A stretch of DNA of 64,000 nucleotides. Source: Tomitella gaofuii. Its GTDB lineage: Bacteria > Actinomycetota > Actinomycetes > Mycobacteriales > Mycobacteriaceae. Shown here piece by piece: positions 8,050-17,690 of the stretch. The notes under the pieces are model-generated. The model did not search any database. It had not been told where the DNA came from and was given only the letters and a program-made list of their open reading frames with translations. Positions within the stretch are counted from its first letter, which is position 1; each line of letters opens with the position of its first letter. The position numbers and the translations under genes were made by a program. Where the stretch lies: the NCBI RefSeq assembly GCF_014126825.1, contig NZ_CP059900.1, positions 186,001 to 250,000 on the forward strand, given 5' to 3'.

Positions 8050-8096
8050 GCCGTGCCGTCGCACGACGGCGCGGCCTCCGGTGACCGGGGCCGGGG

Positions 8097-8300
8097 TCAG
8101 CGATCCGGGTCGTCGACGCGCGGCGGGTGCGCGGCCGGCGGCGGCAATGTCTTCCTGCCGCCTCGCACCGCAGCGGCGATTCCTCCCGTGAAGACGGTGA
8201 TCACCGCGACCGCCGCGGCGAGAACCGCGATCCGCACGGCCCACGGCGGGCTGGTCGGACGGTTCGACAGGGCACGTGCAGAAGTCATGCCGTCCAGCAT
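8097..8300 (-). CDS. Small single-pass membrane protein, unknown function
   Basis: A 67-residue frame with one membrane segment ([22 protein letters not shown]) followed by a basic, proline-rich tail. The start could be ATG 8300 or ATG 8288; neither has a strong ribosome-binding site. It lies convergent to mscL. I do not recognise a family, but the clear transmembrane pattern supports a real gene. Confidence 0.5.
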   Translation of the reverse strand: MLDGMTSARALSNRPTSPPWAVRIAVLAAAVAVITVFTGGIAAAVRGGRKTLPPPAAHPPRVDDPDR

Positions 8301-8346
8301 GGCACACGCGCCGTAGCAGGACCGGGACCCGCGGGCGGCACCACGC

Positions 8347-8544
8347 TCAGGTCTGCGGGGCGGACGGCAGATCGGGGTGGCGGGCCATCGCCTCGAACTC
8401 GTCGCGGTGCAACTGCGCATACACGGCTGCGCCCAGCGCCGAGGCGATGCCGACTGCCGCCGCCGCCTTGCGCCCGCGTCGCGCCGGAGCGGGTCCGGCT
8501 GCGGTGGCGTGGCCCGGTGCGGAGTGCGATGAGGTCTTCGGCAT
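8347..8544 (-). CDS. Small membrane-associated protein, unknown function
   Basis: A 65-residue protein with an N-terminal Ala/Pro/basic region, a short hydrophobic stretch ([19 protein letters not shown]) and a charged C-terminus ([14 protein letters not shown]). A good ribosome-binding site (GAGGTGAG, 6 bases before the ATG at 8544) argues that it is expressed. It is divergent from ppiA, with which it shares a promoter region of about 100 bases. Function unknown. Confidence 0.6.
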   Translation of the reverse strand: MPKTSSHSAPGHATAAGPAPARRGRKAAAAVGIASALGAAVYAQLHRDEFEAMARHPDLPSAPQT

Positions 8545-8641
8545 GGGAACTCACCTCGTGGGGTCGGGGGTGTCCATGCCTGTGAGGATAGTCCCGTCGA
8601 GGCGGCGGGGTAATCCTCCCGAGCGCGTCGATGATGGCACG

Positions 8642-9184
<543 letters not shown>

Positions 9185-9186
9185 CG

Positions 9187-10149
9187 ATGAGCACTCCCGG
9201 CGGGGGAGAGATGCATCAGCCCCTGCCGGGGTGCTTCCGTCATCAGGACCGGCCCACGGGTCTACGCTGCTCGCGCTGCGGCCGGCCGGCCTGCCACGAG
9301 TGCCTGCGGCAGGCGCCCGTGGGGTTTCACTGCGTCGACTGCATCGAGCAGGAACGTAAGGGCGCCGCGGCGCGGATGCCACGTGCGGCGCGGCCCGGCA
9401 CGGCGACCGCAGGCCTGCGCACCACGCTGTCCGCGCACCCCACGGTGACCTACGCGCTCATCGGGCTCAACGTCCTCGCCTACCTGATCACCGCCGTGCA
9501 AGCCGGCAGCATCCTCGACAACAACCGCGGATCGGCGCTGTATGAGCGGTTCGCGCTGGTGCCGGGGCTCGTCGCCAACGGCGAGTGGTGGCGGCTGATC
9601 GGCAGCGGCTTCCTGCACTTCGGCATCCTCCACCTGGCCGTCAACATGTATGCGCTCTACGTGGTGGGCATCGCGTGCGAGAATGCGCTGGGCAAACTCC
9701 GATACTCGCTGGTGTATCTGGTGGGCCTGCTGGGCGGGTCCGCGGCAGTGATGTTCGGCGCCTGGAACGGCCAGACCGCCGGCGCCTCGGGCGCGATCTT
9801 CGGTCTGTTCGGCGCCGTCCTGATCATCCTGCTGCGTCTGCGCCGCAATCCCAACATGATGATCGCCGTGATCGTCATCAACGTGATCATCTCGGTGTCG
9901 GTGCCCGGCATCTCCTGGCTCGGCCACCTCGGCGGCTTCCTGGCCGGGACCGCGGCGACGGCGGCGATCGTGTACGCGCCGGAGGCGCTGCGCGCCGTCG
10001 GAATGCGGGCGCCGACGCGCAAGGCGGTCGTCGGCGCGGGCTTCGGAGTGCTCGGGGCGCTGTTCGTCGTCGAAATCGTCCTGATCGCCGTGCAGGTGGC
10101 GTCCATCCAGGACCGGTACGCGCTCATCCTTCCTCATCTGCGGTTCTGA
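9187..10149 (+). CDS. Rhomboid-family intramembrane serine protease with B-box-like N-terminus
   Basis: Membrane-embedded serine protease of 320 residues. The N-terminus has a zinc-binding cysteine/histidine cluster (CFRHQD, LRCSRCGRPACHECL, HCVDC), typical of actinobacterial rhomboids. The rhomboid core follows: EWWRLIGSGFLHFGILHLAVN, the catalytic Ser in GASGAIFG and the catalytic His in LGHLGGFLAG. Six to seven membrane helices fit the sequence. It starts two bases after ppiA. The substrate is unknown. Confidence 0.93.
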   Translation: MSTPGGGEMHQPLPGCFRHQDRPTGLRCSRCGRPACHECLRQAPVGFHCVDCIEQERKGAAARMPRAARPGTATAGLRTTLSAHPTVTYALIGLNVLAYLITAVQAGSILDNNRGSALYERFALVPGLVANGEWWRLIGSGFLHFGILHLAVNMYALYVVGIACENALGKLRYSLVYLVGLLGGSAAVMFGAWNGQTAGASGAIFGLFGAVLIILLRLRRNPNMMIAVIVINVIISVSVPGISWLGHLGGFLAGTAATAAIVYAPEALRAVGMRAPTRKAVVGAGFGVLGALFVVEIVLIAVQVASIQDRYALILPHLRF

Positions 10150-10213
10150 TCAGGACGGCGGCACCCCGCGGCGACGCCCTGGCGATCCGCGGGTGCCCGC
10201 GCAACTTTCCCCA

Positions 10214-10270
10214 CGTTATCCACAGGCCTATCCCCAGCTGTGAGCAAGTTACACCGATGTTATTCACAGG
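10214..10270. repeat. DnaA-box-like element, copy A
   Basis: Convergent intergenic stretch holding TTATCCACA at 10216-10224 and TTATTCACA at 10260-10268, both fitting the DnaA box consensus TTATNCACA. Between them is AAGTTACA. The whole stretch resembles copy B at 10796-10855 in the same orientation, allowing a 1-base length difference, so these are imperfect direct repeats of about 60 bases. Role unknown. Confidence 0.6.
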
Positions 10271-10302
10271 CCCGCGGACAATGCGTGCGCGGCGGGGCGT
10301 GG

Positions 10303-10776
10303 TCAGAGTCCGTGGGGCTCCGGCGGCACCGCGCGGGCCTCGACGAGTGCGGAAAAGACCCGGTCGGGGTTGGTGCCCAGATCCCACCGTGAGAGCAGCA
10401 GCAACCGTTCATCGGGCTCGCGCACGTCGATCTCGAGGATCGGCACCTTGCGCGCCAGGCGCGGGTAGCGGACCACGCGCAGGCGGTAGATCTGGTCGAT
10501 GCGGTACTCGCGGCTGGTGAAAGGCGTGCGCACGGCCAGCCGGGGCGGCGTGCCGCCGGTACCGGGGACCACGCGCAGGCGCGGGCGCACCAGGCCGCCG
10601 ATCGCCGCGATGATCAGGAGCAGCACGGCGGCGAGTCCGAGGAGACCGCGGCCGACGACGTCGTCCGAATAGGATGCGGAGCCTGCGCCCAGAACCGCGG
10701 CGCCGACGAGCGCGGCGAGCACCGTCGCCCATTTCGGTGCCCACGCCAGCTGGGGCGTCGCTTCCGGCCCGGTCAT
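10303..10776 (-). CDS. PH-domain membrane protein (Rv0010c-like)
   Basis: A 157-residue membrane protein with two hydrophobic segments near the N-terminus (WATVLAALVGAAVLGA and GLLGLAAVLLLIIAAIGGLV), followed by a bacterial PH-like domain (REYRIDQIYRLRVVRYPRL to the C-terminus). Position and layout match the conserved mycobacterial gene next to crgA. ATG 10776 is preferred to GTG 10782 because AGGA lies about 7 bases before it. It is in the same orientation as crgA, with a DnaA-box-like element on each side. Confidence 0.8.
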   Translation of the reverse strand: MTGPEATPQLAWAPKWATVLAALVGAAVLGAGSASYSDDVVGRGLLGLAAVLLLIIAAIGGLVRPRLRVVPGTGGTPPRLAVRTPFTSREYRIDQIYRLRVVRYPRLARKVPILEIDVREPDERLLLLSRWDLGTNPDRVFSALVEARAVPPEPHGL

Positions 10777-10795
10777 CGCCACATCCTGTCCCCAA

Positions 10796-10855
10796 CATTA
10801 TCCACAGGGCTTCTCCACAGGTGTGGAGAAGTTACATCAGTGTCATTCGCCCGCC
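10796..10855. repeat. DnaA-box-like element, copy B, with perfect inverted repeat
   Basis: Intergenic stretch between crgA and the PH-domain gene. It holds TTATCCACA at 10798-10806 and a perfect inverted repeat, CTTCTCCACA at 10810-10819 and TGTGGAGAAG at 10822-10831, with a 2-base loop, then AAGTTACA. It is a direct imperfect repeat of the element at 10214-10270. There is no T-run, so it is not a standard terminator. Confidence 0.6.
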
Positions 10856-10873
10856 GGGCGGACACAGCCGGGG

Positions 10874-11149
10874 TTAGCGCCACCCCATCGTCATCAGCAG
10901 TCCGGCGATCATGAAGCCGAATCCGATGAGGTAGTTCCAGCCGCCCAGGTCCGCCATCCACGTGAGCCACGACGCCGAGCCGGACAGGTACATCAGGATC
11001 AGCCATGCCAGGCCGATGATCATCAGGCCGAGCATCACCGACACGTAGAGGGTGCTGGACGGGCCGCCGGAGACCTTGACCGGCGTGCGGTTGGACGGGG
11101 CCGCCGCGGCGGCGCCGGCCTTCTTCTTGCGAACCTTCGACTTGGGCAT
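10874..11149 (-). CDS. crgA: Cell division protein CrgA
   Basis: Small septal membrane protein that helps recruit the division machinery (FtsZ, FtsI and partners) in actinobacteria. The 91 residues comprise a basic N-terminus (MPKSKVRKKK), a linker, and two membrane helices (LYVSVMLGLMIIGLAWLILMY and LIGFGFMIAGLLMTM) joined by a short external loop with a conserved GGWNY. Length and layout match the family. A GTGAGGA ribosome-binding site precedes ATG 11149. It is divergent from the DUF881 gene. Confidence 0.95.
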   Translation of the reverse strand: MPKSKVRKKKAGAAAAAPSNRTPVKVSGGPSSTLYVSVMLGLMIIGLAWLILMYLSGSASWLTWMADLGGWNYLIGFGFMIAGLLMTMGWR

Positions 11150-11322
11150 GGGTCCTCACTTGCTCGCGTCCTGCTACGGGTGGGTGGGCGCCGTGTCCTC
11201 CCCGGGGGGCGCGTCCGCTCGTGCGACGCGCCGCCTCCGGCACCCTCGCCTACACGCTAACCTAACCGCAGGGTATGACGCATGGACGGAACCGGCTGCA
11301 CGGTTGGAAGGTGTGATCGTCC

Positions 11323-12132
11323 GTGACGGACAATGACGCGCAGGATCCGCGGGACGGCCCCATGCCCGACGGCCCTGTGCGCGATGACGGGCCCCGGCGC
11401 GGCCGGACGTCGGCGTGGCGCTGGGGTGTTCCGGTCGTGTGCGCGGTGATGGGGCTGCTCATCGCCCTCACCTACGTCAGCTCGCAGGGCAGGGAGCTGC
11501 GCACGGCCGACTCCGCTCGCCTGTCCGACCTGGTCCGCCAGGCGCGCGACGACACCGACGCCGCCCGAGCCGACCGCGACGGCCTGCAGTCGCGGCTCGA
11601 CGCGGCGCAAGCGCGCGCCGCGCGCAGTGATGCGGGGGTCGCGGGGCTGCTCGACCAGGCGGAAGCGCTCGGCGAGCAGGCCGGCAGGGAGGCCCTGACC
11701 GGCCCCGGGGTCACAGTGACGCTCACGGACGCGCAGCGTGATGCCGCGGGCAACTACCCGGCCGGCGCACGACCGGACGACCTGGTCGTGCACCAGCAGG
11801 ACGTGCAGTCGGTGCTCAACGCGCTGTGGGCGGGCGGCGCCGACGCCATCCAGGTGCAGGATCAACGCGTGACCACTCTGTCCGCCCCGCTCTGCATCGG
11901 CAACACTCTCCTGTTGGGCGGCCGCACCTACAGCCCGCCCTACATCATCACGGCGATCGGGCCGGTCGAATCGCTGCGGCGCGCGCTGGACCGGGAACGC
12001 GGCGTGCAGATCTACAAGCAGTACGCCGAGCGCTACGGGCTGGGATACGACGTGACGAGCTCCGATGCGCAGCACGTCGCGGCGGCCGGCGCCACCCCGC
12101 CGCTGCGGTACGCCAGACCGCTCGGCGGCTGA
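11323..12132 (+). CDS. DUF881 family membrane-anchored protein
   Basis: A 269-residue protein with a cytoplasmic Asp/Arg/Pro-rich N-terminus, one membrane helix (WGVPVVCAVMGLLIALTYV), a coiled-coil region of about 60 residues (LVRQARDDTDAARADRDGLQ and onward), and the DUF881 domain (GPGVTVTLTDAQ, NALWAGGADAIQVQDQRV, YSPPYIITAIG). The family is conserved next to crgA and pknB in Mycobacteriales and is thought to act in cell envelope or division; the exact role is unknown. GTG start at 11323 with GGAAGG upstream. Confidence 0.88.
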   Translation: MTDNDAQDPRDGPMPDGPVRDDGPRRGRTSAWRWGVPVVCAVMGLLIALTYVSSQGRELRTADSARLSDLVRQARDDTDAARADRDGLQSRLDAAQARAARSDAGVAGLLDQAEALGEQAGREALTGPGVTVTLTDAQRDAAGNYPAGARPDDLVVHQQDVQSVLNALWAGGADAIQVQDQRVTTLSAPLCIGNTLLLGGRTYSPPYIITAIGPVESLRRALDRERGVQIYKQYAERYGLGYDVTSSDAQHVAAAGATPPLRYARPLGG

Positions 12133-12185
12133 CTGCGGCGCACCGACCTGCAGCGATGACAGCGCACGCGGGTAACATCCGCGCC

Positions 12186-12836
12186 ATGCGGATCCTCGTC
12201 ATCGACAACTACGACAGCTTCGTGTTCAACCTGGTGCAGTACTTGGGCCAGCTGGGAGTGGACGCGGACGTGTGGCGCAATGACGACGAACGGCTCGCCG
12301 GCCTGGACGCGGTGCTCGACGGGGTGGACGGCGTGCTCATCAGCCCCGGCCCGGGCACCCCGCAGCGGGCCGGCGCGTCGATGGACATCGTCCGCCGCTG
12401 CGGTGCCAAGCGGATCCCGCTGCTGGGCGTGTGCCTGGGGCATCAGGCGATCGGCGCGGTGTTCGGGGCCACGGTGACCCGCGCCCCCGAGCTGTTGCAC
12501 GGCAAGACCAGCGTGGTCACGCACGACGGCTCGGGCGTGCTCAGCGGCGTCCCGAGCCCGTTCACCGCGACCCGCTACCATTCGCTCACGCTGGACCCGG
12601 CGACGGTCCCGTCGGAGCTGGTGGTGACGGCGCGCACGGACTCTGGCGTGGTGATGGCGGTGCGCCACCGCGACCTGCCGATCGACGGCGTGCAGTTCCA
12701 CCCCGAGTCGGTGCTGTCCGAGGGCGGGCATCGCATGCTCGCGACGTGGCTGCGCTCGTGCGGGCTCTCCGTCGACCCGCGGCTCGTGGACCGCCTCGAG
12801 GCCGAGGTGGCGGAGACCGCCGCGGGCGCGCGCTAG
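12186..12836 (+). CDS. trpG: Anthranilate / aminodeoxychorismate synthase glutamine amidotransferase subunit
   Basis: Class I glutamine amidotransferase that supplies ammonia to chorismate-using synthases, for tryptophan (with TrpE) or folate (with PabB). The 216 residues show the N-terminal ILVIDNYDSFVFNLVQYL, the oxyanion segment ISPGPGTP, the nucleophile Cys in GVCLGHQAIG and the catalytic His/Glu in VQFHPESVL. No synthase partner is in the window, so trpG versus pabA cannot be decided; in mycobacteria the gene at this position serves this dual type. ATG 12186 begins the conserved sequence. Confidence 0.93.
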   Translation: MRILVIDNYDSFVFNLVQYLGQLGVDADVWRNDDERLAGLDAVLDGVDGVLISPGPGTPQRAGASMDIVRRCGAKRIPLLGVCLGHQAIGAVFGATVTRAPELLHGKTSVVTHDGSGVLSGVPSPFTATRYHSLTLDPATVPSELVVTARTDSGVVMAVRHRDLPIDGVQFHPESVLSEGGHRMLATWLRSCGLSVDPRLVDRLEAEVAETAAGAR

Positions 12837-12875
12837 CGACACCGCCCCGCCGGGATGCGGCCCGGCGGGCGCGGC

Positions 12876-14780
12876 TCAGTCGGGGATGCCGAGTTTGCCC
12901 ACATCCACGTTGACGATGCCGTTCTTGGCGACGGGCTGCCCCGCGGCAGGCGACTGCTTGATGATCTTGCCGACGTCGGCCGGCACCAGCGTCGACACCG
13001 GGTGCTGGGTGACCGCGGTACCGGTCCAGCCCACCTCGCGGAGCGCGCTGGTGGCCTGCGACGGCGTCATCCCGGAGAGGTCAGGCATGGTGACCTGATT
13101 GCCGCGCGAGACCGTGATGGTGATGGTCTTGCCCTGTTCCAGCTTGCTGCCACCGCCCGGATCGGTGCTCAGGACCGTGCCGCTGGGCTGGGTGCTGTCC
13201 GCCTCGCGGACGGTGAACTGGAATCCGGCACCTTCGATGTTGCCCTGCGCGCGGCTGATGTCCTGGCCGACGACGTCGGGCACGCGCACCATCTGCGGTC
13301 CGCTGCCCAGGGTGAGGGTGATGGCGGTGCCGGCGTTGACGGTGACCCCGGCCGACGGATCCTGGGCGACCACCTTGCCGGTGCGCCCGTCGGTGGACGG
13401 CTTGTGCTCGACCTCGTCGGCGACGATCAGCCCCGCGTCGGCGAGCGTCTTGGCGGCGTCCTCCTGGGTCAGGCCGTCGAGTCTGGGCACCGACACCTGT
13501 TTGGGCCCGTCCGAGACGACGAGGGTCACCGTGCGCCCCTTGTCCACCACGGTCCCCGCGGCGGGTGCGGTGTCGATGACGGTGTCCTTGGGCACGGTCG
13601 GGTCGGGTTTGCGCTGAAGCAGCACGTGCAGGCCGAGATTCTGCAGCGACAGCTGAGCGTCGGACGCGGACTGGTCGGTGACGTTCGGCACCGTCACCTG
13701 GCCGCCCCCGCCGGATCCCACCCGATTGACGAGGAAGAACGTGGCTCCGCCGACGACGATGAGTAGCGCCACCAGCGCGAACACCCATCGCATGCGCGAA
13801 CGGTGTGCGGGCGGCGCCTGCTGCGGCTGGTCGGCGACAGCGGCCGCGGTGACCCCGCCGATCCTGTGCGGCGCCGCCGGCGCGGTGCCGAAGATGGTGG
13901 TGCGCTCTTCGTCGGACATCACCAGTGGGGCGCTCGGCCGTTGGCCGGAAAGCACCTTGACCAGGTCGGCGCGCATCTCGGCGGCGGTCTGGTAGCGGTT
14001 GGCGGGATTCTTGCTCAGCGCCTTGAGCACGATCGAGTCCAGATCGTCGGACACGTCCGGGTTCACCAGCGACGGAGCGGACGGCTCCTCGCGCACGTGC
14101 TGGTAGGCGACGGCGACGGGGGAGTCGCCGGTGAAGGGGGGCTCCCCGGCCAGGACCTCGTAGAGCACGCAGCCCAGCGAGTAGATGTCCGAGCGCGAGT
14201 CCACGCGCTCGCCGCGGGCCTGCTCGGGCGAGAGGTACTGGGCCGTGCCCACCACCGCGGCCGTCTGCGTCATCGTGCTGGTGCTGTCGGACATCGCGCG
14301 CGCGATGCCGAAGTCCATCACCTTCACCTCGCCGGCCCGGTTGATCATGATGTTCGCGGGCTTGATGTCGCGGTGGACGATGTCGTTCTGGTGGCTGAAG
14401 TCCAGGGCGGAACAGACGTCGGCGATGACGGCGGTGGCGCGGCGCGGATCCATGGGCCCGTCGCGGCGGACCAGGTCGCGCAGCGTGTCGCCGTCGACGT
14501 ACTCCATGACGATGTAGGGCAGCGGCCCGTCGTCGGTCTCCGCCTCGCCCGTGTCGTAGACGGCGACGATCGACGGGTGGTTCAGCGCGGCGGCATTCTG
14601 CGCTTCGCGGCGGAACCGCAGGTAGAACGAGGGGTCGCGGGCGAGGTCGGCGCGCAGCACCTTGATGGCGACGTCGCGGCCCAGGCGGTCGTCGCGGGAG
14701 AGGAACACCTCGGACATGCCGCCGAAGCCGATCGTCTCGATCAGCCGGTATCGGTTGGACAGTTCGCGCGGCGTCGTCAT
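12876..14780 (-). CDS. pknB: Serine/threonine protein kinase PknB with PASTA domains
   Basis: Essential receptor-like kinase that controls growth and cell-wall synthesis. The 634 residues contain the kinase domain at about 10-275: glycine loop [15 protein letters not shown] Lys, [13 protein letters not shown] catalytic loop, [10 protein letters not shown], and an activation loop with phosphorylatable Thr ([20 protein letters not shown]). One membrane helix follows ([19 protein letters not shown], about 330-350), then four external PASTA repeats that bind peptidoglycan fragments. The ATG overlaps the pknA stop. Last gene of the fhaA-to-pknB cluster. Confidence 0.97.
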   Translation of the reverse strand: MTTPRELSNRYRLIETIGFGGMSEVFLSRDDRLGRDVAIKVLRADLARDPSFYLRFRREAQNAAALNHPSIVAVYDTGEAETDDGPLPYIVMEYVDGDTLRDLVRRDGPMDPRRATAVIADVCSALDFSHQNDIVHRDIKPANIMINRAGEVKVMDFGIARAMSDSTSTMTQTAAVVGTAQYLSPEQARGERVDSRSDIYSLGCVLYEVLAGEPPFTGDSPVAVAYQHVREEPSAPSLVNPDVSDDLDSIVLKALSKNPANRYQTAAEMRADLVKVLSGQRPSAPLVMSDEERTTIFGTAPAAPHRIGGVTAAAVADQPQQAPPAHRSRMRWVFALVALLIVVGGATFFLVNRVGSGGGGQVTVPNVTDQSASDAQLSLQNLGLHVLLQRKPDPTVPKDTVIDTAPAAGTVVDKGRTVTLVVSDGPKQVSVPRLDGLTQEDAAKTLADAGLIVADEVEHKPSTDGRTGKVVAQDPSAGVTVNAGTAITLTLGSGPQMVRVPDVVGQDISRAQGNIEGAGFQFTVREADSTQPSGTVLSTDPGGGSKLEQGKTITITVSRGNQVTMPDLSGMTPSQATSALREVGWTGTAVTQHPVSTLVPADVGKIIKQSPAAGQPVAKNGIVNVDVGKLGIPD

Positions 14781-16198
14781 GGCGTCAATTCTCGGGAGTC
14801 AGCGGCGGTGGTGCGCTGGGCGGTGGTGCGCCGCGGGGTGGAACGTTCGGAGGTGCTCTGGTTCGAGGCGCCCTCGTTCGTCCCGCCGGTGGTCGTCGGG
14901 GCGGTGGTGCGGGTGGTGGTCCGCCGGCTGGTGGTGGTCGGCGGAGCGGTGGTCGTGGTGGTCCGTTCCGTCGTCGTCGCGGGCGTCGTGGTGGTGGTCG
15001 GGGCCTGGGTCGTGGTGGGCGGTCGCGTGGTGGTGGGGGCCTGCGTGGTGGTGGGCGGTGCCACCGTGGTGGTGGGGATCAGCGGCGGTGTGGCGTCCGT
15101 GCCCCCGCCGCCGTCGACGGCGTCGGCGAACAGGATGCCGCCGGTGATCATCGCCGCGGCGAGCAGTACCAAGGCCGCGGCCCAGGCCACGGCCTTCTGC
15201 CCGGTGGTCCACTTGCCGCGGTCTGTGGCGCCCGCGGCGGGGACCGCGGCGGGCGCGGCGTGCGTCATCCCCGTACCGGCAGGGCCGCCCATGCGGGTCG
15301 GCGGCATGGCGGACGTGGCGGGCGCCGCAGCCGCGCCGGCGACGCCGAGCGGACGCGGCGGGCGGCCACCGGCGCGCACGGCGGCGACGGCGGCCGCGAA
15401 CTCGCCGCCGTCCCGGTAACGCTGCGCGGGGTCCTTGGTGAGAGTGATCTGGACGAGCTCACGCACCGGCGCGGGAATGGACTCCGGCAGCGGCGCGGGC
15501 GCCTCGCCGATGTGCTGCTGCGCGATCGCGACCGTGCTCTCCGCGCGGAACGGCCGGGCGCCGGTGAGCGTCTCGTACGCGATCACGCCCAGCGAATAGA
15601 CGTCGGACGCGGCCGTCGCCTCCTGCCCCAGCGCCTGCTCGGGCGCGATGTACTGGACGGTGCCCATCACCATGCCGGTGCGGGTGACCGGCGCGGCGTC
15701 GATGGCCTTGGCGATGCCGAAGTCGGTGACCTTGACCTGGCCCGCAGGCGTGATGAGGATGTTGCCGGGCTTGACGTCGCGGTGCACCAGGCCCATCCGG
15801 TGGGCCGCCTGCAGGGCGTTGCCGCACTGCTCGAGCATGTCCAGCACCAGGTCCACCGGCACCGTGCCCATGCGGCGGATCACCGCGTTGAGCGGCTCGC
15901 CACGTACCAGCTCCATGACCAGGTAGGGGATCGAGGACCCCTGCGAATCGGTGGTCTCGCCGTAGTCGAACACCCCGGCGATGCCGGGATGGTTCAGCCG
16001 CGCCGTGGTGCGCGCCTCCGTGCGGAAGCGCTCGAGGAACTCCGGGTCGTCCGAGTACTCCGGTTTGAGGATCTTGACCGCCACGTCGCGGTCCAGCCGC
16101 AGGTCCACCGCCTCCCACACGGCGCCCATGCCGCCGGTCGCGATGTGCCGCTGAAGCCGATAGCGCTCGGAGATGATCGCGCCGCCCTGCAACGCCAT
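14777..16198 (-). CDS. pknA: Serine/threonine protein kinase PknA
   Basis: Membrane kinase that works with PknB in cell shape and division control. The kinase domain fills about residues 10-270, with [41 protein letters not shown] and [11 protein letters not shown]. An Ala/Gly/Pro-rich juxtamembrane region and a membrane helix ([20 protein letters not shown]) follow. The external tail of about 110 residues is almost all Thr, Pro, Ser and Arg and has no PASTA domain. ATG 16198 (MALQGG) is chosen; it comes one base after the pbpA stop. Confidence 0.96.
   Translation of the reverse strand: MALQGGAIISERYRLQRHIATGGMGAVWEAVDLRLDRDVAVKILKPEYSDDPEFLERFRTEARTTARLNHPGIAGVFDYGETTDSQGSSIPYLVMELVRGEPLNAVIRRMGTVPVDLVLDMLEQCGNALQAAHRMGLVHRDVKPGNILITPAGQVKVTDFGIAKAIDAAPVTRTGMVMGTVQYIAPEQALGQEATAASDVYSLGVIAYETLTGARPFRAESTVAIAQQHIGEAPAPLPESIPAPVRELVQITLTKDPAQRYRDGGEFAAAVAAVRAGGRPPRPLGVAGAAAAPATSAMPPTRMGGPAGTGMTHAAPAAVPAAGATDRGKWTTGQKAVAWAAALVLLAAAMITGGILFADAVDGGGGTDATPPLIPTTTVAPPTTTQAPTTTRPPTTTQAPTTTTTPATTTERTTTTTAPPTTTSRRTTTRTTAPTTTGGTNEGASNQSTSERSTPRRTTAQRTTAADSRELTP
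14885..15090 (-). repeat. Low-complexity Thr/Pro codon repeat in pknA
   Basis: Imperfect ACC/CCG-type codon repeats encode the [13 protein letters not shown]-like tail of PknA. The DNA is strongly skewed (G and T rich on the plus strand) and likely to vary in length between strains. Such Thr/Pro stretches are known targets of O-mannosylation in this order; that it happens here is inference. Confidence 0.7.
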
Positions 16199-16199
16199 G

Positions 16200-17690
16200 T
16201 CACTGCCCCCCTTGCACGGCGGCCTCGATGACCGCACGCCCGATCGGCGAGGCGATCTTGCCGCCGGTGGCGGACAGGCCCGCGTTTCCGCCGTCCTCGA
16301 CGATGACGGCGACGGCGATGACCGGGTTCTGCGCGGGCGCGAAAGCGATGTACCAGCCGTGTGGAGGCGTCTGCTTGGGGGTGGAACCGTGTTCGGCGGT
16401 GCCCGTCTTGGAAGCGATCTGCACCCCGGGCACGCTGCCCGCGCCGGTGGTGCCCTGCTCGGAGGCGATCATCATCTGCGTGAGCTCGTCGGCCACATCC
16501 GGCGGGATGGCCTGCCCGGGGGAGGTCGGCGCAGTGGTGGACAAGGTCTTCAGATCCGGGCCCTCCAACTCTTCCACCAGGTAAGGCTGCATCCGCACCC
16601 CGCCGTTGGCGACTGTAGCCGCGATGACGGCGTTCTGCAGGGGCGTGAGGGCGACATCGCGCTGCCCGATGCTCGACTGGCCCAGAGCGGCGGCGTCGGG
16701 AATGGTGCCGACGGTGGAGTCGGCGACCGGCAGCGGGATGGACGGCGTGTCCGGCCCGATCCCGAAATCTTCGGCGGTGTCGCGCAGGGCGTCGGCACCG
16801 TACTTGATGCCGAGCTGCGCGAACGCCGCGTTGCAGGAACGGGCGAACGCCTCGATCATCGGCACCGTGTCGCCGGGGCCGCAGCGCTCGTCGGCATAGT
16901 TGTGCAGCACGGTGTTCGTGCCCGGCAGCGTGAGCCCTGCGGCGGCCGTGAGGGGGTCGTTGATGGTGGCGCCGTTCTCCAGCGCGGCGGCCGAGGTGAC
17001 CACCTTGAACGTCGAACCGGGCGGGTAGGTCTGCGAGATGGCACGGTTGAGCATCGGTGAACGCGGGTCGGTGTGCAGACGTTTCCAGTTGGCCGCAACC
17101 TCGGCGCCGTCGTGGCCGGCCAGCAGGTTCGGGTCGTAGCTGGGCGCGCTGACCATGGCGAGGATCGCGCCCGTGCGCGGATCCAACGCCACCACGGACC
17201 CGGTGAGGTTCTGCGAGGTGAGTTGGTCGTAGGCAAGCTGCTGGAGGACGGGGTTGATCGTCGTCTCCACGTTGCCGCCGCGCGGATTGCGCCCGGAGAC
17301 GAGGTCGAACAGGCGGTTGCCGAACAGCCGGTCGTCGGAGCCGCTGAGAATCTGATCCTCGGCCTTCTCCAACCCACTGCTGGCGTAGTTGAGCGAGTAG
17401 AAGCCGGTGACCGGCGCGTTGGCCTCGGGGCTGGTGGGCGCGTGGGGATTGGCCGGGTACACCCGCAGGAACTTGAAGCGGTCGCCGGATTCGACCGACG
17501 CGGCCAGCACCTGGCCGTCCGCGGAGATCTGGCCGCGCTGCCGCGAGTACTCGTCGACGAGCACGCGCTGGTTGCGCGGGTCGGCGCGCAACTCGTCGGC
17601 CTTGAACACCTGAAGATAGGTGACGCCGGCGAGCAGCACGACGACCATGGCCATCACCAGCATGGCGACGCGCCGCATGGGTGTGTTCAC
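16200..17690 (-). CDS. pbpA: Penicillin-binding protein A (transpeptidase)
   Basis: Class B-type peptidoglycan transpeptidase acting with RodA at the septum and poles. The 496 residues have an N-terminal membrane anchor ([20 protein letters not shown]), the dimerisation domain, and the transpeptidase domain with active-site STFK in [14 protein letters not shown], the SCN triad in [12 protein letters not shown] and KTG in [11 protein letters not shown] longer frame continues upstream through rodA but is not coding. The GTG at 17690 has GGAGGG four bases before it and overlaps the rodA stop (GTGA). Confidence 0.96.
   Translation of the reverse strand: MNTPMRRVAMLVMAMVVVLLAGVTYLQVFKADELRADPRNQRVLVDEYSRQRGQISADGQVLAASVESGDRFKFLRVYPANPHAPTSPEANAPVTGFYSLNYASSGLEKAEDQILSGSDDRLFGNRLFDLVSGRNPRGGNVETTINPVLQQLAYDQLTSQNLTGSVVALDPRTGAILAMVSAPSYDPNLLAGHDGAEVAANWKRLHTDPRSPMLNRAISQTYPPGSTFKVVTSAAALENGATINDPLTAAAGLTLPGTNTVLHNYADERCGPGDTVPMIEAFARSCNAAFAQLGIKYGADALRDTAEDFGIGPDTPSIPLPVADSTVGTIPDAAALGQSSIGQRDVALTPLQNAVIAATVANGGVRMQPYLVEELEGPDLKTLSTTAPTSPGQAIPPDVADELTQMMIASEQGTTGAGSVPGVQIASKTGTAEHGSTPKQTPPHGWYIAFAPAQNPVIAVAVIVEDGGNAGLSATGGKIASPIGRAVIEAAVQGGQ

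Noticed and set aside
14885-15090. Short repeats that could be mistaken for a CRISPR array
   Set aside because: They are codon repeats inside pknA encoding Thr/Pro, with no unique spacers and no cas genes.
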